NCBI RefSeq assembly: GCF_010470675.1
Contig: NZ_VOIQ01000013.1
Coordinates: 1 to 64,000 of the forward strand
Reading direction: 5' to 3'
Length of the DNA: 64,000 bases
DNA from: Desulfovibrio sp. JC010
GTDB taxonomy: Bacteria > Desulfobacterota > Desulfovibrionia > Desulfovibrionales > Desulfovibrionaceae
A program made the translations under genes and the position numbers. Below, one piece after another: positions 44,770 through 51,943 of the stretch (position 1 is its first letter; each line of letters starts with the position of its first letter). The notes beneath the pieces are model-generated. The model saw only the letters and a list, made by a program, of their open reading frames with translations, was not told where the DNA came from and made no database searches.

Positions 44770-45996
44770 ATGAATCTGATTGAACTGGTTCAAGATGAAC
44801 TGGATGATCTGGTCGGGATATACAAACATCTGCACGCCAATCCGGAGCTTTCCGGTCATGAAGAAAAATCTTCTGAACTGATTGCAGCCCAGCTTGAAGC
44901 AAGCGGCATATCCGTAACCCGCAATTTCGGCGGCCACGGCGTGGTCGGTGTTCTGGAGAACGGTGACGGTCCCACTGTAGTGGTCCGTGGCGATATGGAC
45001 GCGCTGCCTGTCATTGAGGAAACCGGACTGGACTATGCCAGCAATGAAACAGGCATCATGCATGCCTGCGGGCACGATTTCCACATGACGACCCTTGTGG
45101 GCACAGCCCGCGTCCTTTCCCGGTCCAAGGAAAACTGGAATGGGAAGATCATTTTTATCGGCCAGCCTGCTGAAGAAGTCGGGGCCGGAGCGAAGGCGAT
45201 GCTCAGGCAGGGGCTTTTTGAGCAGTTCGGTTATCCTGATTATTGTTTAGCCACACACGTTATTCCCGGTGTTGAATCCGGAAGGATAGTAGTTAAATCC
45301 GGGCCAGTCATGGCCGGGGTTTCCCAGCTGAAAATAACCGTACGCGGAGTAGGGGGACACGGTGCCCTTCCGCAGGAATGCAAAGATCCTATCGTGCTTG
45401 CAGCCCGGATAGTTACTTCCCTCCAAACTGTTGTCAGCCGGGAAATCAGCCCGCTCACTCCGGCAGTTGTCACCGTAGGTTCTATCCATGGCGGCACGCG
45501 GGCCAATATTATTTCCGCAGAAGTTATCTTGGAAGTTTCGGTTAGATTTGCTGACTCCGAAACATGCGCTCAAATTCTTCAATCCATCAAAAGAATCTGC
45601 AAACACGAAGCCCTGTCCATGGAAGTGCCGGACAATCTCCTGCCTGTAATCGAAGTCATTGAATCAAATTCCCTGCCTGCTACCATTAATGATGAAGGTC
45701 TGACTGAAATTGTCCGCAAAGCTGCGGGTGAATTTCTCGGTGCAGATAGGGTTCATGAAGCGGAAATGGTCATGGTCAGCGAGGATTTTTCTCTATTCCG
45801 AACAGCCGGAAATAAAGAGATTCCCTGCTGCATGTTCTTTACCGGGGCAGCCTCGGCAGAAGAAATGGACTTGTACCATGAAAAAGGAATCAAGCCGCCG
45901 TCGCTGCATAACAGCAAATTTTGTCCACCACCGGAACCGACTATCAAAACTGCCGTAATTACCATGACAGGAAGCGTTTTGAATATTTTAGGATAA
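44770..45996 (+). CDS. M20D-family amidohydrolase
   Basis: This 408-residue enzyme belongs to the M20D group (hippurate hydrolase, N-acyl amino-acid amidohydrolase). Metal sites are seen in VVRGDMDALPVIEETGLDYAS, MHACGHDFHMTTLVGTARVL and IGQPAEEVGAGAKAML. The C-terminal VSEDFSLF is also typical. It would release amino acids from N-acylated forms in the cytoplasm. The exact substrate is unknown. It follows the 64-residue gene by 19 bases and ends at a terminator. Confidence 0.87.
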   Translation: MNLIELVQDELDDLVGIYKHLHANPELSGHEEKSSELIAAQLEASGISVTRNFGGHGVVGVLENGDGPTVVVRGDMDALPVIEETGLDYASNETGIMHACGHDFHMTTLVGTARVLSRSKENWNGKIIFIGQPAEEVGAGAKAMLRQGLFEQFGYPDYCLATHVIPGVESGRIVVKSGPVMAGVSQLKITVRGVGGHGALPQECKDPIVLAARIVTSLQTVVSREISPLTPAVVTVGSIHGGTRANIISAEVILEVSVRFADSETCAQILQSIKRICKHEALSMEVPDNLLPVIEVIESNSLPATINDEGLTEIVRKAAGEFLGADRVHEAEMVMVSEDFSLFRTAGNKEIPCCMFFTGAASAEEMDLYHEKGIKPPSLHNSKFCPPPEPTIKTAVITMTGSVLNILG

Positions 45997-45999
45997 ATT

Positions 46000-46034
46000 G
46001 AAGCCCTGCTAAAAACTTAGCAGGGCTTCTTTAG
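46000..46034 (+). terminator. amidohydrolase intrinsic terminator
   Basis: A stem of GAAGCCCTGCTAA / TTAGCAGGGCTTC with a short loop is followed by TTTAG, a few bases after the stop. Confidence 0.8.
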
Positions 46035-46057
46035 TGGGGCGAATCAATAAGCTATAT

Positions 46058-46147
46058 GCGAAGCTTACCAAATGGTTTTGGGATTCTTAAACCCTTTTGC
46101 AAAAGGGTTTAAGCCCCCGGAGGGACTCCCGGTAGGGCCGCCGGAGG
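46058..46147 (-). repeat. dispersed palindromic element, copy D (core type 1)
   Basis: The perfect 28-bp palindrome (arm CTTAAACCCTTTTG) at 46086-46113 is identical to that of copies A and F1. Flanks are GGTTTTGGGATT on the left and GGGCCGCCGGAGGC on the right. It lies at the 3' end of the convergent TPR protein gene. Confidence 0.85.
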
Positions 46148-46152
46148 CATCA

Positions 46153-48240
46153 TTAAAATGGAAAGCTAACTTCTTTATCTGCGCCGACTTTGGCCAGCTT
46201 GGTGTCGATGGCATTGAGCCGGGCTTTTGCGGCCTCTTTCTGGGCCTTGCGGTCAGCGCGTTTGATGACAGTTTTGAGAAACCGTTTGGCAGTTTCGAAC
46301 TGGCCTTTGTGTTCGTAGATCATGGAAGAACGATACATGGCGGTCACGGCCCAGATATTCTGCTCCGGGAACTCCCATGCCAATTCGAGATAATGCTTAA
46401 GTGCTTTTTCTTTCCTGCCCATAGCGTGCTCACCTTCGGCAATCCAGAAAAGCACCTCTGCACGCAGTTCGTCATTTTCCAGATCGTCGCGGGTTGACCA
46501 GATTCTTTCAAGTATGGCTTGAGCTTTTTTTAAGTCACCTTTCTGTTGAATCATGAGTGCCAGCTTGAGTTCCTTCTCAGCCGGAAGGGTGCCGCCGGAC
46601 TTGAGAATTTCGTTATAAGCCTTCATGGCTTTGTCGTCTTTACCGACAGCAAGATCATATGCGACTGCCGCAGAGAGCCACTGAAGGCGTAATTCAGGAC
46701 CGAATTTATCCTGATCAACCCGTTTCAGGTAATAGGCGGAGAGTTTGAAGTCCCTGTTTTGAGCGGCCTGATCTGCCAAGTAGATAAAACTCTCAGCACC
46801 CAGCTTGGACTTGGGAAACAGAAACGCACATCGACGGGCTATTTTAATGCTCTGTTTTTTATCTGCCTGAGCATTCAGGTCTGCGAATACCAGCAGCCTG
46901 TCCAACGGATTGGAGTTGATAGTTGGATTAAGTGCTTTCCGGGAAATGGGCTTCCAGAAGGGCGTATCAATATCGCTTAAATAGTTGATCCCGGCAGCCT
47001 CGCTAAGCCCGGAAATTATGTAGATGTTTTCGTTTTTACCATAATCAGCGCTACTGAGCACTCTGGACAGAGGCAGCTTGAAAGCAATACCGCAGGCGAC
47101 TCTGAGGCTCATGGGCAGAGTGTCCGTATCAAGACGCTTCAGAACATTCTCAGCAAGCTCCATGTCTCCGCTCAGAAATGCGAACGCAAGACGGTAGTTC
47201 TGGAGAGCGTTAACCAAATCGCTGGAAAGCAGCAATGACCCGGTTTCGCGGTCGATAGTTTTAAGTGCTTCCTGCGGTTTCATCTCCAGGAGCTGCTTGC
47301 GGAAAGCATTCCATGCCGGTGAAGTGGGCGCGCCAAGCTGCCAGAGAGTAGGGGAGACGGTCACAGGCTCAAGAACCCCTGCCTCAAAAAAAGAATTCGG
47401 TCGAATCAGATTTTCTTCATTAAAGATAGAAACAGATTCCGGAGTATTGCCGGATTCCAGATACTGGTTAACGGATTTCCAGAAAGTCTGAACTGTTGAG
47501 TTGGAAACTGCAGTTAAAGCGTTATCTGCTTTTTCCCATTCTCCGATACTTGCTGCTGCCAGAGACTGAGCAATAGCATTACGGTCATCATCGCTGACAA
47601 TAGTTGAATTGCTGATAACAGGAATGATTTCAGAAGTACTGTTCAACGCTCCCAGCTTGGCTTTGCTGTTGATGACAAAATAGGTTGTCGGCCAGACTTT
47701 TTCAGCCTGTGCAAAGGTCTGATCGAGCAGCATCTTCCGTGATTCGCGGGCAGCCTCCGGGGTTACCTGGTATCCCCAGTAAAGGGAACGCCAGACATCA
47801 AACCAGATGCTTTTAAGCTGTGAATCCTTTTTAAATTTTGAAGCCATGGTTCTCTGATCCATCAAACGTGCAGCCTGACTGAACCAGATTACGCCTTTTA
47901 CCGGATCGCCGAGAGCGCGCTGGCATTTACCGCCTAGCCAGAGCCGGGTGATTTCCTGAGTTTTGTCGGTAAAAGCCGGTGTGGATTGCAGTGTTTCAAG
48001 ACATGCGGAATAGCGGCCGAGATTAAAAGCGGTTTCAGCCCGTTTAAGGATAAGTTCCGGTGTATCTCCGGTCTGGGAGTAATTCTGTTCAAGAATGTCC
48101 CAGGCACCGTATTTTTCCAGCCATGATTCAAATGAATCATTTTTCTTGGCAGAAGCAGCAAAAACATTTCCTCCGGCCCCGAACAAAACAGATGCAGCCA
48201 GCAGGGAAGGTAATATCTTTTTCTTAAGTATCGATCTCAT
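46153..48240 (-). CDS. exported TPR-like repeat protein
   Basis: This 695-residue protein has a signal peptide (about 1-29, ending NVFAAS) and is then almost wholly helical, with tetratricopeptide-like repeats throughout. Examples are AETAFNLGRYSACLETL, FIYLADQAAQNRDFKLSAYY and AEGEHAMGRKEKALKHYLEL; a last repeat is near 650. It should act in the periplasm as a protein-protein scaffold. The partner is unknown and no envelope-assembly genes lie beside it. Repeat copy D follows its stop. Confidence 0.75.
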   Translation of the reverse strand: MRSILKKKILPSLLAASVLFGAGGNVFAASAKKNDSFESWLEKYGAWDILEQNYSQTGDTPELILKRAETAFNLGRYSACLETLQSTPAFTDKTQEITRLWLGGKCQRALGDPVKGVIWFSQAARLMDQRTMASKFKKDSQLKSIWFDVWRSLYWGYQVTPEAARESRKMLLDQTFAQAEKVWPTTYFVINSKAKLGALNSTSEIIPVISNSTIVSDDDRNAIAQSLAAASIGEWEKADNALTAVSNSTVQTFWKSVNQYLESGNTPESVSIFNEENLIRPNSFFEAGVLEPVTVSPTLWQLGAPTSPAWNAFRKQLLEMKPQEALKTIDRETGSLLLSSDLVNALQNYRLAFAFLSGDMELAENVLKRLDTDTLPMSLRVACGIAFKLPLSRVLSSADYGKNENIYIISGLSEAAGINYLSDIDTPFWKPISRKALNPTINSNPLDRLLVFADLNAQADKKQSIKIARRCAFLFPKSKLGAESFIYLADQAAQNRDFKLSAYYLKRVDQDKFGPELRLQWLSAAVAYDLAVGKDDKAMKAYNEILKSGGTLPAEKELKLALMIQQKGDLKKAQAILERIWSTRDDLENDELRAEVLFWIAEGEHAMGRKEKALKHYLELAWEFPEQNIWAVTAMYRSSMIYEHKGQFETAKRFLKTVIKRADRKAQKEAAKARLNAIDTKLAKVGADKEVSFPF

Positions 48241-48746
48241 GAAAACCCCGTAGGTTTAAATTTCTAGTCAGTGTGAACTTTACCTCAGTGAGATAAAGAA
48301 AAGCAGCCTAAGAGGCAAATTTAAATCTCGTAATCTTTGGCTACCGGAATCGAACTGTCAGAAAGGACGATATAAGCAAAATAAAACACCGGATCGAGTT
48401 ATCAGAGAAACAGGTAATTCAAAAATATCTAAAATTTAACACATATTTTAAATGACAATTACCGATAGTAGAGATGCTGGTTTTAGTTTCAGAGTGGAAG
48501 ACATACCGCCCATATCTCAAAGTTTACATAATTTACATTATGAGACAATCATATAAACTAAGTTAAAACAGATAGTTATGATTAAAAGATGTAAGGTTGG
48601 CAAAAAATAAGGCCAATAATCGTAAAATCACTCTTTTTCGTCCTGACTGTCCTTTTTAGGCAAATCAGCATGCTCGCTAATGAGAATATCAACTTTAATT
48701 TTTAAATCGATCAGGAGCTAAATTTGAAGGTCATTTTGTGAGGAAT

Positions 48747-48783
48747 AAAAAAGCCTTGCCCGACTTTTTGTCAGACAAGGCTC
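48747..48783 (-). terminator. second minus-strand terminator in the gap
   Basis: AGCCTTG pairs with CAAGGCT, with an inner GAC/GTC pairing, followed on the minus strand by six T. No gene ends here, which could point to a small RNA ending at this site. Confidence 0.65.
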
Positions 48784-48859
48784 GCAAACCTGTTTTTATA
48801 GCACTGTCAACTTAACGCTAACTGTCGTTGCTCATTAGTCCCATCAATCCATTAAGCGC

Positions 48860-48898
48860 AAAAAAGAACCCTTCTGACATTCCAGTCAAAAGGGTTCC
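48860..48898 (-). terminator. terminator of the 88-residue protein gene
   Basis: GAACCCTT and GAC pair with GTC and AAGGGTTC, followed on the minus strand by six T, about 20 bases after the stop. Confidence 0.8.
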
Positions 48899-48917
48899 CT
48901 GAAATATTGCAGACAGC

Positions 48918-49184
48918 TTATTCGCCGCCATCAGCCTCAAGCCGCTTGATGTACTTATCGCGACATTCATAGGAACAGAAGCATTCGACTTTCTCGCCGT
49001 TTTTTACCCGGATGTCGCCGTCTTTGGGAACGTAGGCACCGCAGATGGGGTCTTTGACCATTTCTCCGGTTTTGACCTTTTTATTGAAATCTTTGCCTTC
49101 TTTATCCTGTTTCTTTTTCTGATCGCCCATAAATAGTTTCCACATGACAAATGCGGCAATGGCGATAACAACAAATTTCAACAT
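48918..49184 (-). CDS. small membrane-anchored Cys-containing protein
   Basis: This 88-residue protein has an N-terminal membrane helix (VVIAIAAFVMWKLFM), a basic linker, and then a metal-binding-like segment: VKDPICGAYVPKDG and VECFCSYECRDKYIKRL. The cysteines and overall layout resemble YHS/TRASH-type zinc or metal sensors on the inner membrane. Function is unknown. It follows folK in the same direction, beyond the folK terminator. Confidence 0.72.
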   Translation of the reverse strand: MLKFVVIAIAAFVMWKLFMGDQKKKQDKEGKDFNKKVKTGEMVKDPICGAYVPKDGDIRVKNGEKVECFCSYECRDKYIKRLEADGGE

Positions 49185-49208
49185 AGTTTCTTCACCTCAA
49201 TAAAGAAA

Positions 49209-49237
49209 AGGCCGCACCTGTAGAAGGTGCGGCCCTA
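49209..49237 (-). terminator. folK intrinsic terminator
   Basis: A 9-bp stem (GGCCGCACC / GGTGCGGCC) with a 7-base loop is followed on the minus strand by CTTTTCTTTATT. Confidence 0.85.
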
Positions 49238-49240
49238 GAA

Positions 49241-49741
49241 TTAATCCTGATAAATCTTCTTACCTTCTGTACGGTAATCGATTTTCTGCAGAGCGTCAGA
49301 AATGGTTGTCCCATCCGGGAAAGCCAGTTCCGGCTCAATATCAGCCAGCGGAAGGAGCACAAACGCCCTCTCCTGCGCCCGCGGATGCGGAACAGTGAGA
49401 TAGCTGCCGCTGTCAATGACCCGGTCTCCGAAGAGAATAATATCCAGATCAATGGTTCGGGGGCCGTTCTTAACGTCCCTGACCCGGTCCATCTGCCCTT
49501 CCACCGCTTGAAGCGTGGAAAGGAATCCTTCTGCGGACCAGAGTTCCGGGTCAACGTCGAAACGGACCACCTGATTGGTAAACCATGGCTGATCTTTCAG
49601 TCCCTGAGGTTCGGTCTGGTATGTTTCAGACCATTTTTCAGGTTCAATTCCTTCATATTTTTCCAGTCTGGCGACTGCCTGATTCAAATGATCTTCTGTG
49701 TCTCCGATATTTGAACCAAGGCTGACGTAGACCTTTATAAT
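49241..49741 (-). CDS. folK: HPPK, 6-hydroxymethyl-dihydropterin pyrophosphokinase, unusual start
   Basis: This folate-pathway enzyme transfers pyrophosphate from ATP to 6-hydroxymethyl-dihydropterin. The family signature GPRTIDLDIILFGD and VPHPRAQERAFVLLPL are clear. The conserved N-terminus (KVYVSLGSNIGD) is also in frame, but it lies upstream of the first standard start, a TTG at 49687 that would delete it. No in-frame ATG, GTG or TTG occurs between that TTG and a point well inside dapL. Candidate starts are ATT at 49741 (used here, 166 residues), ATA at 49738, ACG at 49753 and ATC at 49756; the last two have AAGGAGG 4-7 bases upstream (49761-49767). dapL overlaps the start. The start is uncertain; the enzyme identity is not. 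Confidence 0.8.
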   Translation of the reverse strand: MIKVYVSLGSNIGDTEDHLNQAVARLEKYEGIEPEKWSETYQTEPQGLKDQPWFTNQVVRFDVDPELWSAEGFLSTLQAVEGQMDRVRDVKNGPRTIDLDIILFGDRVIDSGSYLTVPHPRAQERAFVLLPLADIEPELAFPDGTTISDALQKIDYRTEGKKIYQD

Positions 49742-50901
49742 TGGGATATCCGTGATACTGCCTCCTTGAGCCTTTCGGTATCGACAGTCAGCGAAATTCT
49801 GAAATACCCTTCACCGGATTCGCCAAAGCCGTTACCGGGAGTAACAACAACGCCGGTTTCCTTCAGGAGCTTGGATACGAACTCGGAAGAAGTGTAGCCT
49901 TCGGGAGTTTTAGCCCATACGAAGATGGATGCATCAGGCACCTTGCAGGAAATGTTGATCTTTTCCAGAGCTTCGATAACGCAGTCACGACGCTCTTTAT
50001 AGATCTTGCGGAATTCCTTAACGTAAGGTTCGCCTTCTTTAAGTGCAACAATTCCGGCTTCCTGTACAGCCTGAAAGATGCCGGAGTCGACATTTTCTTT
50101 AATTTTTCCAAGTCCGGCCACGAGTGAGGCATTACCCACTGCCATGCCGCAACGCCAGCCGGTCATGTTGTAAGTCTTGGACAGGGAATGGAATTCTATG
50201 GCCACATCTTTTGCGCCGGGAGTTTCCAGAATGGAAATGGGCTTCTTGTCTTCTTCGTAGTAGACTTCGGTGTAAGCGGCGTCAGCTGCGATGATTACGT
50301 TATGCTTCTTGGCTTTGGCAACCAGCTCTGCATAGAATTTGGGGGTTGCGGTGGCGGATGTGGGGTTGTTGGGGTAGTTTACGAAAATGATTTTGCACTT
50401 GTCCCATTTTGCGTCCTCGATGGCGTCAAGGTCGGGCAGGAAATCATTTTCTTCGAGAAGCGGTACCATTTCAACCACGCCGCCGGCAAAACCGGATGCT
50501 ACCGGGTAAACCGGGTAGTTGGGGGAAGCTACCAGCACCAGATCGCCGGGGTTAACGAAAGCCAGCGGGAAGTGTGCGATACCTTCTTTGGAACCGATCA
50601 GGGAAACTACTTCGCTTGCTGCGTCCAGTTCCACGTTGAATCTTTCCTTGTACCAGTCGGCAACAGCCTGACGGAAAGTCATGAGTCCTACATAAGAAGG
50701 ATACTGGTGGTTGACCGGGTTCTGAGCTGCCTTGTGCAGTGCTTCAATAATGAAATCGGGAGTCGGAAGGTCGGGATCTCCGATGCCGAGGCTGATGATA
50801 TCCACGCCCTGAGCTGCAACTTCAGCTTTAAGTCTGTCGATTTCTGCAAAGAGGTACGGGGGAAGTGTGGCAAGTCTGTCGGCAAGTTTAAATTCCGGCA
50901 T
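49735..50901 (-). CDS. dapL: LL-diaminopimelate aminotransferase
   Basis: This 388-residue pyridoxal-phosphate enzyme makes LL-diaminopimelate directly from tetrahydrodipicolinate, a shortcut in lysine and peptidoglycan synthesis. The cofactor Lys is in EFHSLSKTYNMTGWRCGMA near residue 240. IISLGIGDPDLPTPDFI, NHQYPSYVGLMTFRQAVADW and FVNYPNNPTSATATPKFY are strong family blocks. It overlaps the start of folK by a few bases or more. lysA, which acts later in the same pathway, is at 60-61 kb. Confidence 0.88.
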   Translation of the reverse strand: MPEFKLADRLATLPPYLFAEIDRLKAEVAAQGVDIISLGIGDPDLPTPDFIIEALHKAAQNPVNHQYPSYVGLMTFRQAVADWYKERFNVELDAASEVVSLIGSKEGIAHFPLAFVNPGDLVLVASPNYPVYPVASGFAGGVVEMVPLLEENDFLPDLDAIEDAKWDKCKIIFVNYPNNPTSATATPKFYAELVAKAKKHNVIIAADAAYTEVYYEEDKKPISILETPGAKDVAIEFHSLSKTYNMTGWRCGMAVGNASLVAGLGKIKENVDSGIFQAVQEAGIVALKEGEPYVKEFRKIYKERRDCVIEALEKINISCKVPDASIFVWAKTPEGYTSSEFVSKLLKETGVVVTPGNGFGESGEGYFRISLTVDTERLKEAVSRISQL

Positions 50902-51018
50902 TTCGATATGCTCCTGTCATTTTTTTGGTTAAATTATTATCAAAACTCTTTAAATGTGCTTGTTTGCTCTGTCAATCACCTTGAGCAGTTACGGCCATAC
51001 GTGTAATGAATACGGGAT

Positions 51019-51933
51019 ATGACCGAGAACGAAAACAATACATCTTCTAAACACCAATGGGTTGACCGTTACCTGGAGTACCTGCTCATTGAGCGTGGAC
51101 TTTCGGAAAACAGCCTCAACGGATATCTGAGTGATCTGGAGTCTTTTCAGAATTTTCTGGAGGAAAGGTCCGCGAAAATAGATGACACCACAAGTCAGAC
51201 ACTTCTGCTCTACCTTACATATCTAAGGTCAAAAGCATTGAAATCAACCTCGCTGGCGAGGCATCTTTCGTCTTTGCGGGGATTCTTCGCGTTCTGCACG
51301 TCACGCGGCTTCATTAAAGAAGACCCGGCAACCCTGCTGGAAAACCCGAAGCTCCCCAGAAAAATACCTGAGTTCCTTTCACCGGAGGAAATCGGCCGCA
51401 TACTCGCCCTGCCCAAGCTGACCGAAAAACTGGGCTTTCGCGATCGTGCTATGCTTGAGCTGCTTTATGCAGCCGGAATGAGAGTCTCCGAATTGATCAA
51501 CCTTAACATTGAAGACTTTGATCCTCAAACCGGAGTTCTCATTATTTTCGGTAAAGGTTCCAAGGAACGGTTGGTACCGATTCATTATGTGGCGCAAAAT
51601 TTCTTAAACCAATACATTAAAGATTGGCGTCCTGCTTTTAATCCCAAGGTCAAGAACATATTCTTAAACAGATCAGGAAAAGGACTGACCAGACAGGGGG
51701 TCTGGAAACTGATCAAGAAGTTCGCACTGGAAGCAGGGATAAAACGTTCAATATCTCCGCACACTTTCAGGCATTCGTTTGCCACCCACTTGCTGGATGG
51801 CGGTGCGGATCTGCGTACAGTCCAGTTGCTTCTCGGTCATTCAGACATTAATGCTACCGAAATATACACACATATTCAAGCCGGAAGATTAGTCCAGCTT
51901 CATAAACGTTTTCACCCACGATCTGTAATGTGA
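51019..51933 (+). CDS. xerD: tyrosine recombinase XerD
   Basis: This 304-residue recombinase resolves chromosome dimers at dif sites with XerC. The N-terminal SAM-like domain (about 10-100) contains YLEYLLIERGLSENSLNGYL. The catalytic Arg is in GMRVSELINLNIEDFD near residue 154, Lys in GKGSKERLVP, HxxR in HTFRHSFATHLL near 247, and the nucleophile Tyr in TEIYTHI near 281. It is alone upstream of the fusion gene, with 10 bases between, so they may be co-transcribed. It is a housekeeping recombinase, not evidence of a mobile element. Confidence 0.92.
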   Translation: MTENENNTSSKHQWVDRYLEYLLIERGLSENSLNGYLSDLESFQNFLEERSAKIDDTTSQTLLLYLTYLRSKALKSTSLARHLSSLRGFFAFCTSRGFIKEDPATLLENPKLPRKIPEFLSPEEIGRILALPKLTEKLGFRDRAMLELLYAAGMRVSELINLNIEDFDPQTGVLIIFGKGSKERLVPIHYVAQNFLNQYIKDWRPAFNPKVKNIFLNRSGKGLTRQGVWKLIKKFALEAGIKRSISPHTFRHSFATHLLDGGADLRTVQLLLGHSDINATEIYTHIQAGRLVQLHKRFHPRSVM

Positions 51934-51943
51934 GATTTTAAGA

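Larger units (their letters stand above)
48241..48917. other. 677-base gap without a clear gene
   Basis: The gap is AT-rich. Its right end holds two minus-strand terminators in tandem (48747-48783 and 48860-48898, listed separately). I found no open frame with a start codon and ribosome-binding site. A 29-codon open stretch on the minus strand near 48630-48715 lacks a start and is not called. Confidence 0.6.

Noticed and set aside
48630-48715. 29-codon open stretch on the minus strand with protein-like composition
   Set aside because: It has no ATG/GTG/TTG start or ribosome-binding site and is preceded by an in-frame stop; at most a gene remnant.
51019-51933. Tyrosine recombinase as a sign of a mobile element
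   Set aside because: It matches the housekeeping XerD layout, sits among core genes, and no attachment sites or phage genes are nearby.
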